Shown here: positions 13,301-38,825 of the stretch, one piece after another
How the letters are laid out: every line of letters begins with the position of its first letter
Position numbering within the stretch: position 1 is the first letter of the stretch
Origin: Doris montereyensis
Lineage: Eukaryota > Mollusca > Gastropoda > Nudibranchia > Dorididae
Direction of reading: 5' to 3'
NCBI GenBank assembly: GCA_037039925.1
Contig: JAXRKP010000022.1
Coordinates: 156,001-220,000 of the forward strand
Length of the DNA stretch: 64,000 nt
Notes under the pieces: model-generated
Told to the model about the DNA's origin: nothing
Seen by the model: only the letters and a program-made list of their open reading frames with translations
Database searches by the model: none
Made by a program: the position numbers and the translations under genes

Positions 13301-16300
13301 GGGCTGGGGATGAGAGATGTTAAGAGTGAAAGAAGACCTCAAACCCATTGTTACTCCGGCATTGGTCGACTCTTGAACAGCCCATAATACATCTATTTAT
13401 TTTTTTTGCATCACTGCTCCCCCTCCCCATCATCCTGTACGCTCACTCGTCATTGTCATGTTTGTTGATGTGTCTCTGCTAGCGATACGACGTTACTGCC
13501 TCTCACTCTCATTCTGGTCTTGTCAAAGCAAAGTAGTTACAGCATAGGTTGGTATCAAGAAGTTAGCTAGTGTTCACCATCTCTGGTTTCGAGACTGTGG
13601 CCAGGTTCGAATAATATGCCTTGAAGCTTTGTATTTTTGGTATCGAGTAATGTCTCAAGTAGCGCCCGAGCCTATGGTACAGTACGAACGTGAAAGAATG
13701 GATAAAGAAAGCAAAGGATTTTCAGAATGGCCTTTTAGTTAAATGCAAGATAAATAATACCGGTACATAAACGCTTAGGTGATGAACATGCGGGTGGGTT
13801 GACCATTGCTCATCACTAAGACCCAAAGGTACAAGGGATGCGGCGAATGTGAGACGTGGACAGGGAGGGGGACAATAAAACTGTTCACATGCGATGCGTG
13901 CCCAGCCAATTCAAAACGCCAGGTAATTTCGTGCAACTTATGACATCAAAGGAAGAGCCATCGGCGGAGTCTGGAAGACTGATCAATTTTAATTGCCTAG
14001 TGGGGGTTAAGGGCGGGAGCTCGGGGGCATGGATGTTAAGGTATCTTGGAAGCAGAGCAATGGTATTGTTCTCTCTTAGTTACGGGACCTAGCCTTGGCG
14101 AAAGGGGTGTGCTATTGCAGTCATTCCCTTGGTTTGGCCAACCACTCTATGTTCAAGACCATTGTGCGTGACCGAAGAGGCATACCCTTCACAAGGTAAC
14201 CCTGTTAACCTAGACCACATGGTCGGGGAACAAAACACAATGGATCTAGCGGAGACAACCTCGATAATAAACCGGCACTTCGGTGTTGTCATATACCCTC
14301 CGTGGCTCACGGGGGCTGACGGACACATGGAAGCGATGAAAGTGGGGTGGGATAGGATCCAGACTATTCAGGGGAAATGGAAATCTTCGTAAAGGCGCAG
14401 TGACCCAGGACGTGACAAGCCTCTATTTTACATCTTTGGCCTATTAACATGCTTGGAACTACACAGAAGGCATTGCCAGTAGACAGCAGGTGGCAGGGAT
14501 TGGGCATAGTGAACTCTATCTAGACTATAGGACCCTTGGTAGGTTGGAGACTATATTCGCTTTTGCCTACATATGCTTCTGCGTCTGACAGTTCCCTTTG
14601 GGGGTATTAAAGAAGTCCACAGACTCCCCAGCTCTACAATGCCTTGACAACAGAAAAGAATGGCACATGCGAGATCGGACGTTGCCTCATCAAACACGAT
14701 CCGCGCTCGGCAGTGGGCACCCAGGCTGCAGCGAGCGAAAAATATGCTACTAGTGGTGCAGCATTTAATCAGAAAAAACTCCAAAAGAAGGAAGAAAGAT
14801 CTCAGAGGGAAAAGACAAGAAAATATACCCATAATGAGTCTTCCATGAACAGACTTCAGATAAACATCTGTGGAATCAAAAGCAAAAGACAGAACACGCT
14901 AAAACCCTAAATGACCTAACATGTGGCACTTTTACAAGAAACCATCCACAAAAATAACAGTGTGCACCTTAATGGATATACACCCTATGCGTGTCAGCAT
15001 ACAAACTGCCAAGGCATTGCTGCATATATTCGCAACGATGTCCAGTGATATGCCTCACACTCTCCTGTAAACAACTCCATAGATGTCCAGAAGGGCATAA
15101 TATGGCATACTGGCAGAAAATATACTGTCTAGTGTCTATAATATTTACAGCCCTCCTACTACGACATGCAACCTATCAGATATACATGACTCACAGTGCC
15201 ATAAAACACTGCTTGTCGGTGACTTCAATGGCGACTCGCCAAAGTGGGGATACCCTGACTTCAACAACACAGGAGAAGGATTGAAGAGCTCTGTGGGACA
15301 ACGAACCTGACTGTACTACAGAATGCAGAATCACCACCAACTCTGCTACACAGAGCCCACCTTACTCTCAGTCACCCAGATCTAACCATCTGCTCATCAT
15401 ACATAATAGCATCTTGTCACATGCAAGTTCTCAACGACATAGGAAGTGACCACAGACCTATCTTAACAAAGATCAGTACTCCATCTCCTAAAAGATACCC
15501 ACAGAGAACTCGTTGGAACTTTTTTAAAACTGATTGGGCCCCCTTCAAGGAAACATCAAACTTACTCCTTACAAACATCAGAGATATCAACAGTGCAGAA
15601 GGATTTAACGAAAATGTGACAACAGCCATCCTCAAATCTGCATTAGAACACATCCCAAGAGGGTGTCGCAAAAATTTCAAACCATTCTGGAATGAAGAGA
15701 TACAGTCTACTGTAGTGGAAAGAAAGATAGCAAGAGACAACTTGGAAAAGGACCCTAATGACCAGGCCAAAACTCAGTACAACAGAGCATGTGCCAAAGT
15801 CAATAAAACCAAACAAGAGAAATAGTCCAAAACATGCAATGGCCTTGATATTCGTCCAAATGGAGCCAGAGCCTGATCCATAGTAAACAACCTCTCAGGT
15901 GATAACAGGTGAACGAACCCTAAACCCTTCAGTACAGAGATGATAACATCAACACAGACCAAAAGAAGGCCAGACATTTCAACCGTTACTTTGCTTCTGT
16001 AAACAGAGCTGAAAAACCTCAAGAGGAGGATAAAGAGCGCTTGCAACAGCTGAAAAAGAAGGAAAGAGCTCCAACTGTCAGCCTGCCAATATTTGAGGAA
16101 GACTTCAATTGCATGGAATTTAACCATGCCCCGAAGAAGCTGAAACCTAATCAATCTTCAGAACCAGATAAAGTACATAATGAGATGATATGCAAACTAA
16201 GCCATAAAGGAAAACAAGTATTGTTAAAACTGATCAACATGTCATGGCAAAGAAGTGAAATACCTTAAATCTGGAGGAACGCCCATTTAACTCCAATCCT

Positions 16301-19300
16301 CAAGAAGAACAAACCAGCTAATGAACCCAAGAGCTACAGACCAATATCACTAACATCATGTATTGGAAAACTGGCTGAAAGAATGATCAACCATCGCCTC
16401 TGTTGGTACATTGAAACCGCTAACAGCATTAGTTCAAAACAAGCTGGATTTAGAGCAAACGGCTACACAGAAGACCAGCTGTTCAGACCAACTCAGTGCA
16501 TCCACGACGGCTTCCAAGAGAAGAGTAACGCGCTAGCCATATTTGTTGATCTACAACAAGCGTATGATTGTGTGTAGAGAAATGTTCCTTCATCAAAATG
16601 ACGGAAATTGGAATCCATGGGAAGCTCTACCAATGGATTAAGCGGTTTCTGACGGACCGAACAATAAAAACGAAAATGAACAATGCAATTTCGTTCAATG
16701 AAGTTCTTGAATAAGGCTTACCACAGGGTTCATCATTAAGTTGCACTTTGTTTCTTGTTGACATCAATAGCCTTTCAGATGTCATCAAGTCTGAAACAGT
16801 CCTATACCCAGATGACTTAGCAATATGGGAAACAAACAAAAATACCAAAATAACAGCTCGGAAAATGAATGAGAACCTGAAGAGACTTCATGAGTATTGC
16901 CAGAAACGGAAAATGAAAATTAATACATCTAAAACAGTATACACCATATTCACAAAGAGCTACAAGATTGCCAAAATTAACCTAAAACTAAGCAGCAATG
17001 GTGAACAGATTGAGAAAGAGAGCAACCCAATATATCTTGGTGTACAGCTAAACCATCAGCTAACCATGAAAAAGCACATATGCAACCTCAAAGCTAAGGG
17101 TGTAAGAAAACTCAATCTTTTAAAGAGGTTAGCAAGCACCTCATGGGGATCAGATAAACAGACCCTTAAAAACCTGTACTTGGGAAGTCCGTCCCTCGAG
17201 TATAACAGCTCTATCCTAAGCTCATGCAGCAAATCCAACCTCATGACAGTGGACTGAGTCCAAAACAATGCTCTACACTTTATTAGTGGAGGCATGAGAT
17301 CAACCCCCACAGCTGCGTTTGAAATACATACCAATGTGGAACCTCTTGACATGCGCAGGGACAAAGCAGTATGAGAGGTATATGAAAGAAGTAAAAGGAT
17401 GAGTTCCGCCCGTCCAAACAGAAAAATTGTCCATAACTGGCAACCAAAATATAGAATAAAGCAGATTTCACCACTACATCATGCTATGGAGCTAAAGGAA
17501 AGACACCATCTCCCGGAACAAAGAAAAGTAACACCATGGGTGAACAGAGATCCACCAAATATCGTATTCAAAGAGCCTCAAATCAAGATGGATCTGATTA
17601 TCCGATAACCTTGTTGATGTCATCACAAAAAACCATTGATGACTAACCCTGGCAGCTGAATCCATGTATACACAGATGGGTCATCTCTCAAAGCAGCATC
17701 AAATGCAGGGTATGGTATCTACATCCAATACCCAGATGGCACCTCTGATGAATTCTCTGGGGCTTGCAGAGAAAATGTACCAACTTTGAAGCAGAGGCAG
17801 CATCCATAGAAACAGTATTCTACCACCACCTCAACACTGTTTTCAATACATTCCCAGCTAAAATATCAGATATCGTCCTTTTAACAGGTGCAATGTCTGT
17901 CCTACAAGCTCTCAACAACTGCCAGAGATCTGATCTCAGACAAACACGATTAGAAGCTGACCAAGTAATTAAAACCTATGGCGTTGAGCTAGTAATGCAG
18001 TGGATCCCTGGACATGTAAACACACCAGGAAATGTCAAAGCAGTGTGTCTTGCCAAAAGGGGATCTAGACAAGAACAACCAAACATAAAAAATTACGATG
18101 CAGACTGTGAAATAAATCATCAGAGTTAACAACAAAGAGGACTGGATGAACAGATGGGCTTTGGAAAAGACTGAACTGGAAGAGATTTATACCGACATAT
18201 GGCCATCCCTCAAACAAATGACAACATCAACCAACTTAAACGAAAAGATCAAGTCACCATCCTCAGGCTCCGAACACACCACATACACAGCTAAACATGC
18301 ATCTAAACAGAATAAATCCTGAACATGCCCAAGTGTCCCTTTTTTGTGACCACCCCCATAAAACTGTGACCCATCACCTATTTGAATGCCACAAATGGAA
18401 AGACCTACGTGACAAGCTACTTCCCGAGAAACCTGATACATGGACAACTATTTATGGAACCCTATAACAGATGGAAAACACCTGCAGATACCACTACATG
18501 GCATTGGGCCGAACGACAAATTATGTCCAAGCGCTACTGGCTGTACGGTACAGTGGGTGTAGTTAAGAGGAGACTGGTCATCTTTTATCACACTATATTG
18601 GATAGGTATATTATGTAGGATGGTTGCAATGCATGGCAAATGTTGACAGGCATAAATTAGCCATATTAGCGATGGGCTTACCTTATAATAGAAAAACTTC
18701 TTTTTTTTTAAATCAATTACGGACATACTTTATGATAATTTGGAGAATATTATACCTGCAGTTGTCATTGAGACCAGGTATTTAGACGGTAACTACTGTA
18801 ATCATCTCCTGGACAGGGTGCTAGTCTGATGCAGGTGTTCACCCCCAAGCTAGTGCTTTTACCCATTTACTTTCTGGGATGAGTGGGAAAAATGTGTGTT
18901 CCAAGTATTTCCCAAGGAACACAACTTCAGATCTAGCTTTGCTAGGATTCAAACCCGGGATCTCACGATCCCAAGTTCGGCAGCCTCACCACTCTGCCAC
19001 CAATACTATACTAAGAGAAGAGACACAAATTTTGTGGTGGTTTATTGTTATACACAAAATATATAAAAAAAGCAAAATAAAGCAACGTCAAGATCAGAAG
19101 AGATCTATCTTAAAATATTCTCAAAGAATTAACTTTCAATTCTTTACCTGAACAATTTCCGTGCTATCTTGATGAATGTTCACTCTGACACTGTCTCTAG
19201 TTTCCGGTCTCAACAGTTCATAATCAGTCCGAGCTGCAGCTGATTCAGCAAAATTTCTTGCTGTTGTGGACTTTGTGTGAGAATCAAATTTAGACATTTC

Positions 19301-20953
19301 ATTCAATAAGAGATGATGAAGTTCACAAGCCGCTCTTTCAGCAGCAGATGTTCCATGATACCCATCAAAAACAGCCAAATAACATTTATTTCTATCCTCT
19401 CCAAAATAATCCTGATACACCTTTGTATCTTCCATGTGATTTTTCCATCTTCTGTTTTCACTGTTGCACATGCCAACTGACAATACACAGCCAGGGCTAC
19501 AATTTAGAGCCACACCATTCACACAGATGTCCACCTTCTCCCTGATTTGCTTTATTTCTTCATATGAGTCCTCCAGGTCACTTTTCAAGAGCTCGAATGC
19601 TTCATCTATCTTTACTACTTCCTGTAAGTTCATTGGCTTTTCTGGTGTTACTTCTGCTTTCATTCTTTTAATCAAAGTATTTCTTCTATGCAGAAGTGTC
19701 TCAACACTTGAAGGTTTTTTTGCGGCAATTGGTACTTCATGATCTGAAGGGCTTCATGATAACCTTTGTGATATGACAAATTTCTCACATCGATATAGAT
19801 GCCACAACGATCACACAGCATAGTAATGTCTGGCTTGTTTGTGAACTCTGTTAGTAATGTTTCAGGAGTATCTGAAAAGGAATATGTTGAATAAATTTGG
19901 AATTTGAATAATAAAATATAAGGTGGCTCGAATCTAGATATCTACACACATGCACACACATACACCCATATATACACACAAACAGACACATGTACATAAA
20001 AACACATTATGCATACATAAATGCAAAATTTTGTTCCTAAAATTAAAGGAAAACTTATCAAAAAACACTGTTGTTTCTCACAAATTGCAACAACTATACA
20101 GGCATCACCCTTCTCTCTATCCCTTCCAAGGTCCTAAACAGAATTATACAAGAATATATTAAAAACCTAGTAGATCCCATCTTAAGAGAACAAGCATTTT
20201 TCAGGAAAAGTCGATCTTGCATTGACCAGACCACATCACTTTGGATCATTGTAGTTGTAGAGCAATCCATTGAATCGAATACATCATTATTCATAAATTT
20301 TATTGACTATGAATAGACGTTCGACAGCATTGACCGATAAATACTCTGAAAACTGGTGAGACATTGTGACATCCCAGAGAAGATCGTCTCATTGGTCACG
20401 AATTCCTACTCTATGATTTCAGACGCAGCGTTGTGCATGAGAGTAACAGAGAACAGATGGCTGACAATAGACTGGATAATGAAAAGAACAAATGAAGGAA
20501 ATCAAAACAGAATCGAGTGGACGATGGGCTCACAACTCAACGATCTTGACTTTGTTGATGATCTAGCATTATTATCACATAGCCATCAAGAGATGGAAGA
20601 AAAGACAACAGATCTGGCAGCAAGATCGAGGTCAATGGGACTAAAGATTCATCCCAGAAAACCAAAATACTCATAATCAACACAACCCAGAACCACAGAT
20701 TTACCATAGATAACCATCAGTTAGAAAAATTACATTTCACTGATGAAACCAAATATGTTAGGCCCGTATTATAATAATGACAATACTTTATTATACCATA
20801 GACTATTGTCCTATAATTTAAAAGCTGCTTACCTGATCTTTTTATATCACGACCTTTAAATAACTCTGTAGGAAGAATGTCATTATCATCAGGTTCCGAT
20901 CGAGACACCGCCCTTGTCGTGGGCTGAGTTTGATCAACAGCTGATTCTGGCAT
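46..20953 (-). CDS. PP2D1: PP2D1-like protein (PP2C-family pseudophosphatase), ten exons, frame broken as printed
   Basis: Ten minus-strand exons with GT/AG borders line up in order with vertebrate PP2D1 as I recall it. Seen: an N-terminal CxxC-x11-HxxxH finger, RRWKNHMED and [10 protein letters not shown] (PP2C motifs 1 and 2), [39 protein letters not shown], and the C-terminal [13 protein letters not shown]. The family fold is PPM/PP2C, but the usual Asp after SRALG is replaced (GLGNHG) and the DG of the later metal motif reads SRG, so catalysis is unlikely; human PP2D1 shows the same losses. Exon lengths sum to 2091 nt; six one-base additions make 2097 nt (698 residues plus stop, human about 630). 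The start is the ATG at 20953. The six breaks could be consensus errors or real decay. Vertebrate PP2D1 is mainly testis-expressed; a role here is not established. Confidence 0.85.
272..1405. other. PP2D1 intron 9 with degenerate repeats
   Basis: No gene seen apart from the start of exon 10 on its left. 410-740 carries loose, decayed repeats around TGATGAGTAATGATTGCTGC, roughly 50-70 bp apart. The rest is AT-rich with no clear structure. Confidence 0.4.
1406..1467 (-). CDS. PP2D1: PP2D1 exon 9: short polar exon
   Basis: Acceptor TTTGATTCAG|AT, donor CAA|GTGAGT, 62 nt. It encodes [20 protein letters not shown]. The phase matches exon 8 at the 5' side. Low-complexity polar sequence with no recognisable motif. 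Confidence 0.65.
1695..2150. repeat. Decayed ~36-bp tandem array (PP2D1 intron 8)
   Basis: About a dozen degenerate copies of a unit close to GGGAGCTAAGATAAAGCAAT plus CAACTTTGTAAATAAT. Copies vary by many indels, suggesting an old array. It lies between exons 9 and 8. Confidence 0.75.
2408..2599 (-). CDS. PP2D1: PP2D1 exon 8: Ser/Arg/Gln-rich insert
   Basis: Acceptor TTTTCAATCCACAG|AT after a long T tract; donor ACGAG|GTAATG. The 64 open codons include [28 protein letters not shown] and RVSFSEERR. It sits in the variable region that separates the PP2C core from the final motif in PP2D1. Both splice phases fit the neighbours. Confidence 0.72.
2600..3326. other. PP2D1 intron 7
   Basis: No gene seen. 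2822-2930 is locally GC-richer, with a possible repeat fragment (AACCCGGCCGAAAACAGTCG). The rest is ordinary AT-rich intron. Confidence 0.3.
3327..3374 (-). CDS. PP2D1: PP2D1 exon 7 (probable, 48 nt)
   Basis: AG-bounded segment with donor CCAG|GTCGCT. One frame reads [15 protein letters not shown] and ends in the phase that exon 8 requires. Its start does not match the end of exon 6 unless one C is added to the CCC near the exon start. The segment is not conserved in vertebrates, so support is splice phase and openness only. Confidence 0.5.
3753..3838. repeat. Triplicated exon-6 splice donor of PP2D1
   Basis: A unit of about 34 bp (core AATCACCTTTGTCATCA) is present three times, at about 3753, 3784 and 3819. 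On the minus strand each copy contains GATGACAAAG|GTGATT, so the end of exon 6 and its donor exist in three copies. The copy attached to the exon lacks one base relative to its neighbour. Confidence 0.8.
3824..4045 (-). CDS. PP2D1: PP2D1 exon 6: PP2C C-terminal core; two frameshifts
   Basis: Acceptor CTTATGCAG|GA; donor ACAAAG|GTGATT. It encodes [33 protein letters not shown], then in another frame [12 protein letters not shown], the counterpart of human LWEVLDKEEVTAL. The switch falls on CCCC (plus strand) at 3871-3874. A second missing base lies at about 3834: the exon end reads GCATCCTGATG, whereas the neighbouring duplicated copy (3784-3806) has GCATCCTTGATG, which would stay open to the donor. 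Confidence 0.85.
4255..4320. repeat. Dispersed repeat X, copy 1
   Basis: CCCATGCACCAGTAGGTAGAATGGGAGGTG followed by an AAAG-rich tail resembles segments at 46453-46510 and 57635-57700. It is probably the 3' end of an interspersed element. Confidence 0.5.
4930..5772. repeat. 44-bp minisatellite (PP2D1 intron 5)
   Basis: About 19 near-identical copies of AGAATATAAACAATTCACAA plus AATGGGTGGACAATTTGAAA and GACT. Variants include TGTATGG for TGGGTGG and ATATACT for AAAGACT. The array ends within 10 bp of the donor of exon 5 (5781). Confidence 0.95.
5782..5883 (-). CDS. PP2D1: PP2D1 exon 5: PP2C core
   Basis: Acceptor TTGTAG|GC, donor CTTG|GTAAGA. An intact 102 nt that completes the ANVGN motif across the junction and encodes [20 protein letters not shown] and [10 protein letters not shown]. 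This matches the canonical PP2C stretch (GDSRAVL...LTxDHKP...E..RI). Confidence 0.9.
5884..6737. other. PP2D1 intron 4, left part, with dispersed repeat Y copy 1
   Basis: 6250-6425 resembles 57785-57960 (shared ACGTTTTGAT, ATCAGTGCAGCTA, CATCACAACAGATTCTT, TTATTCCATGG), so it is one copy of an old interspersed repeat. Nothing else recognised. Confidence 0.4.
6738..7547. mobile_element. Non-autonomous TIR DNA transposon, TA-flanked, pogo/Tc1-mariner-like
   Basis: The left end CAGTAGTCTCCGCCAAAATG pairs with the reverse complement of the right end, CAGTGTCTCCGCCAAATTGC. TA dinucleotides flank both ends (6736-6737, 7548-7549). The left end also holds an internal inverted repeat (CGCCAAAATG...CATTTTGGCG). 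The 810-bp interior has only short ORFs and a (CA)n tract, with no transposase. CAGT termini and TA duplication fit pogo-type elements; the assignment is inference. Confidence 0.72.
7279..7322. repeat. (CA)n microsatellite inside the DNA transposon
   Basis: ACACAC run interrupted by TACATAC. It explains the short ORF starting [11 protein letters not shown], which is not a gene. Confidence 0.9.
7822..8080 (-). CDS. PP2D1: PP2D1 exon 4: PP2C core
   Basis: Acceptor ACAATCAG|GCA, donor GTTG|GTGGG. Intact over 86 codons plus one base. [29 protein letters not shown] and [10 protein letters not shown] align with the corresponding human PP2D1 segments (AFAKAFWRMD, RVQWSGCSAVTCI, ILHVANTG). The middle is a low-complexity acidic insert, where the family is also variable. 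Confidence 0.9.
8081..8837. other. PP2D1 intron 3 with poly-G tract
   Basis: No gene seen. 8453-8478 is an almost pure G run (GGGG...AGGGGGGG), a potential G-quadruplex-forming sequence; on the PP2D1 transcript strand it is poly-C. Confidence 0.5.
8838..8953 (-). CDS. PP2D1: PP2D1 exon 3: lysine-rich linker; probable frameshift
   Basis: Acceptor ATAATAG|GGT, donor CAG|GTAAAG. Read in phase from exon 2 it gives [18 protein letters not shown] and then meets a stop. The end of the exon (NPMSEKMHQ), which must join AFRKTY of exon 4, lies in another frame. A single added A in the A-rich tract near 8882-8897 joins the two. The 116-nt length is one short of a multiple of three, as this model predicts. 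The alternative is an unseen micro-exon. Confidence 0.65.
9079..10552. repeat. 49/54-bp composite minisatellite with 20-bp sub-repeat (PP2D1 intron 2)
   Basis: Units combine AATACATGTGTGCAAGACAT with AATACAGGCTCAACAATTTG and ACTAGACAT; some carry an extra AGTAT. Towards the right the 20-bp AATACATGTGTGCAAGACAT block is repeated alone up to seven times in a row (10290-10460). Several overlapping minus-strand ORFs ([13 protein letters not shown]) are artefacts of the array. Confidence 0.95.
10553..11870. other. PP2D1 intron 2: unexplained unique segment with X-box/YY1-like pair
   Basis: No coding sequence supported. 10939-10952 reads GTTGCCATAGAAAC, one base from an RFX X-box palindrome, immediately followed at 10954-10966 by GCCGTCATCTTGG, an inverted YY1-like motif. 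A TGACGTCG site lies near 11066. Possibly an enhancer, promoter or transposon remnant. Confidence 0.35.
11875..12960 (+). mobile_element. RTE-like LINE, 5'-truncated and frameshifted (copy 1)
   Basis: Begins after a C13 run at 11879-11891. Reverse-transcriptase pieces in shifting frames: [54 protein letters not shown] (degenerate FADD box), then [28 protein letters not shown] and [11 protein letters not shown] near the stop, typical of the C-terminus of endonuclease/RT LINEs of invertebrates. The 3' end carries a short tail (TAAGTAAGTAAGT) as in RTE elements. Antisense to PP2D1. Dead copy. Confidence 0.85.
12961..13850. other. PP2D1 intron 2 segment, no gene seen
   Basis: No feature supported. 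GC content is somewhat higher than around it, and small ORFs show no family similarity. Confidence 0.3.
13850..14640 (+). other. Probable 5' leader/ORF1 remnant of the adjoining LINE
   Basis: Distinctly GC-richer than the flanks and directly upstream of the RNase H LINE. Open fragments ([25 protein letters not shown] just beyond) are not recognisable. Assignment as LINE 5' sequence rests on position and composition. Confidence 0.3.
14640..18630 (+). mobile_element. Jockey/R1-type LINE with endonuclease, RT and RNase H, decayed
   Basis: Ordered domains in broken frames. An APE-type endonuclease ([11 protein letters not shown] at about 14860, [15 protein letters not shown] at about 15210, SDHRPI at about 15445). 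A reverse transcriptase ([18 protein letters not shown] at about 16330, [13 protein letters not shown] motif [10 protein letters not shown] motif [13 protein letters not shown] motif C with Pro for Ala). [17 protein letters not shown] thumb. An RNase H ([17 protein letters not shown] at about 17670, [11 protein letters not shown] at about 18000). A C-terminal Cys/His stretch ([13 protein letters not shown]) follows. RNase H supports the Jockey/I supergroup. Antisense to PP2D1; many stops. Confidence 0.85.
18785..19005 (-). mobile_element. tRNA-derived SINE, family S3, copy 1
   Basis: On the minus strand the head reads GGTGGCAGAGTGGTGAGGCT (A-box-like) and GGGTTTGAATCCT (B box), with an anticodon-arm-like GATCGTGAGATC between. 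The body holds TTGTGTTCCTTGGGAAATAC and CACCTGCATCAGACTAGCAC, shared with copies at 35670 and 38680. Inside PP2D1 intron 2, in the sense orientation. Confidence 0.8.
19148..19871 (-). CDS. PP2D1: PP2D1 exon 2: finger, helical linker, PP2C motifs 1-2; one frameshift
   Basis: Acceptor TTTTCAG|AT, donor CAG|GTAAAG. It encodes [20 protein letters not shown] (C2H2-like), a charged helical stretch ([19 protein letters not shown]), then [15 protein letters not shown] and [17 protein letters not shown]. The frame reading through the finger stops soon after; the downstream PP2C part is in another frame. The switch falls on a run of seven T (plus strand) at 19715-19721. One extra base there joins [16 protein letters not shown] in line with vertebrate PP2D1. 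Confidence 0.88.
20050..20760 (+). mobile_element. RTE-like LINE fragment (copy 2, same family as 11875-12960)
   Basis: RT pieces [37 protein letters not shown], then [20 protein letters not shown] and GLKIHPRK. The last block closely parallels [15 protein letters not shown] of copy 1. Truncated at both ends. Lies in PP2D1 intron 1, antisense to the gene. Confidence 0.82.
20833..20953 (-). CDS. PP2D1: PP2D1 exon 1 (N-terminus)
   Basis: Begins [10 protein letters not shown] and runs 40 codons plus one base. The donor reads CAG|GTAAGC. An upstream in-frame TTG is not a plausible start, so the ATG at 20953 is chosen. The segment is acidic and low in hydrophobics and probably disordered. The phase-1 end joins exon 2, giving Asp at the junction. 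Confidence 0.75.
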
Positions 20954-21645
20954 TTTTTTCCTTTTAATTTGCAATGAAGTAATTTAAAATCCAATCAGGA
21001 AAACAAAAACACCAAAATACAAAAAAAAAGAAAGATCTTATTTAAGGGCACATCAAGAACAATAAGAATCGAATAATATATGGGGTTTTTTGGTTGCACA
21101 TCAGCAAAAGATCATGATATCAGTTACTGAGCAAGGTACAATGAGGAAATAATGGTGTGGCAGTCACCGTCTCCAAGCAAAACAAGTGAAAGAACTACGA
21201 GGATAATAAAAGTAAAACTGTACCAAAGTTACACATAACCCATCATTGTTATTCAGCCCAATAATACGTGTGTATTTTATTTAGGTTTTTTTCTTCAAAG
21301 TTAAATGTACTTTCAAGGTTTGATAAATTGCTACTGCTTTCTTGAAAGATATCATTACGATTTAGTGTAATTTTGACAGTGTATCTATTCTTTTGTTTTT
21401 GTTGTTTTTTAATTAGGTTTTGACTGTCAGATGAATATGTATCGGCCTACACTTACGCTAAAAGGCCACTTTCCTTTTTGTAAATTGTTTTTCCTATTGT
21501 TTCAATTATTTTAATTAGTATTTTCCATTAATAATCAGTTTTTGTTATATATTCTGTGCATAGGCCTATTATAACATGTATATATCCTGGATGCAAAGCA
21601 TTCGTAACTTTAGAGCTCAGTCATGCGTTTAGACAGTCAAAATTA
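20954..21645. promoter_or_regulatory. Head-to-head PP2D1/COPS8 intergenic region, candidate two-way promoter
   Basis: 692 bp separate the two start codons, which face away from each other. No repeat or ORF of note is present. I see no convincing TATA box at a fixed distance from either start. An inverted CCAAT-like element (CCCAATAATACG) lies near 21258. Both 5' UTRs must lie here unless there are upstream non-coding exons. Shared promotion is inferred from spacing. Confidence 0.5.
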
Positions 21646-38260
<16,615 letters not shown>

Positions 38261-38559
38261 AGCCATCACTATGCTTTGTTTTATTTTGTTATTGAAATGC
38301 TTCTATTTATAATCACTCATGACTCACATTGCAAGAGAGAGGAAGGGGTTTGTTGATAAGTTAACCGTTGCATATGGGTTGGGTTTGGGTGCCCTCTTTT
38401 TTCTCTTTTTTTATAATGCATTCGTAGGAATTTCAGTCTTATGGGAATTCCCGTTGGGTGTTTTTTTGTTTTTTTTTAAAGCGAGCTTCCTTCCTCGTCT
38501 AGAGTCTTGGGTTTGTAGCGTTAAGGGTATCAGGTGATACAGAATGACCCCCTTGGAGA

Positions 38560-38825
38560 AGACATTTTTCTGTCAGAGTTTGTCAGAAGCGGGTACCCAG
38601 GGAACTAGTTTGTCACAGCTGGTACCCAGGGCACTAGTAAGTCTGTCACATCTGGTGCTCAGGGCACTAGTTTGTAGCATCTGATACTGTTGCCTGTACC
38701 GCCAGCTGAGTGAGGAAATGCATTTTAAGTGTCAATCTCAAGGAACATGTAACGTGGCATTGTCAGAATTCGAACTCAGGACCTCATCATGATCCCATAT
38801 CCGGTAGCTTACGCCACTCAATTGC
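38560..38825 (-). mobile_element. SINE family S3, copy 3, with a local ~33-bp tandem expansion
   Basis: B-box-like AATTCGAACTCAGGACCTCA and GTAGCTTACGCCACTCA give the tRNA-like head on the minus strand. GTGTCAATCTCAAGGAACAT matches the S3 body. 38570-38690 contains three to four copies of a unit with CACATCTGGTACCCAGGGCA. Confidence 0.65.

Noticed and set aside
14640..18630. A functional reverse transcriptase gene
   Set aside because: Domains lie in many frames with stops, and the RT motif C is altered (YPDD); it is a decayed LINE.
18785..19005. A functional tRNA gene on the minus strand
   Set aside because: A- and B-box-like words are present, but no clean cloverleaf with paired acceptor stem, and the body continues as a repeated SINE.
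19681..19790. A 20-bp micro-intron (GTTATC...TTCAG) in PP2D1 exon 2 that would also restore the frame
   Set aside because: It would remove the second conserved His of the finger (HKGYH) and is far below normal intron length; one missing base in the T7 run explains the data better.
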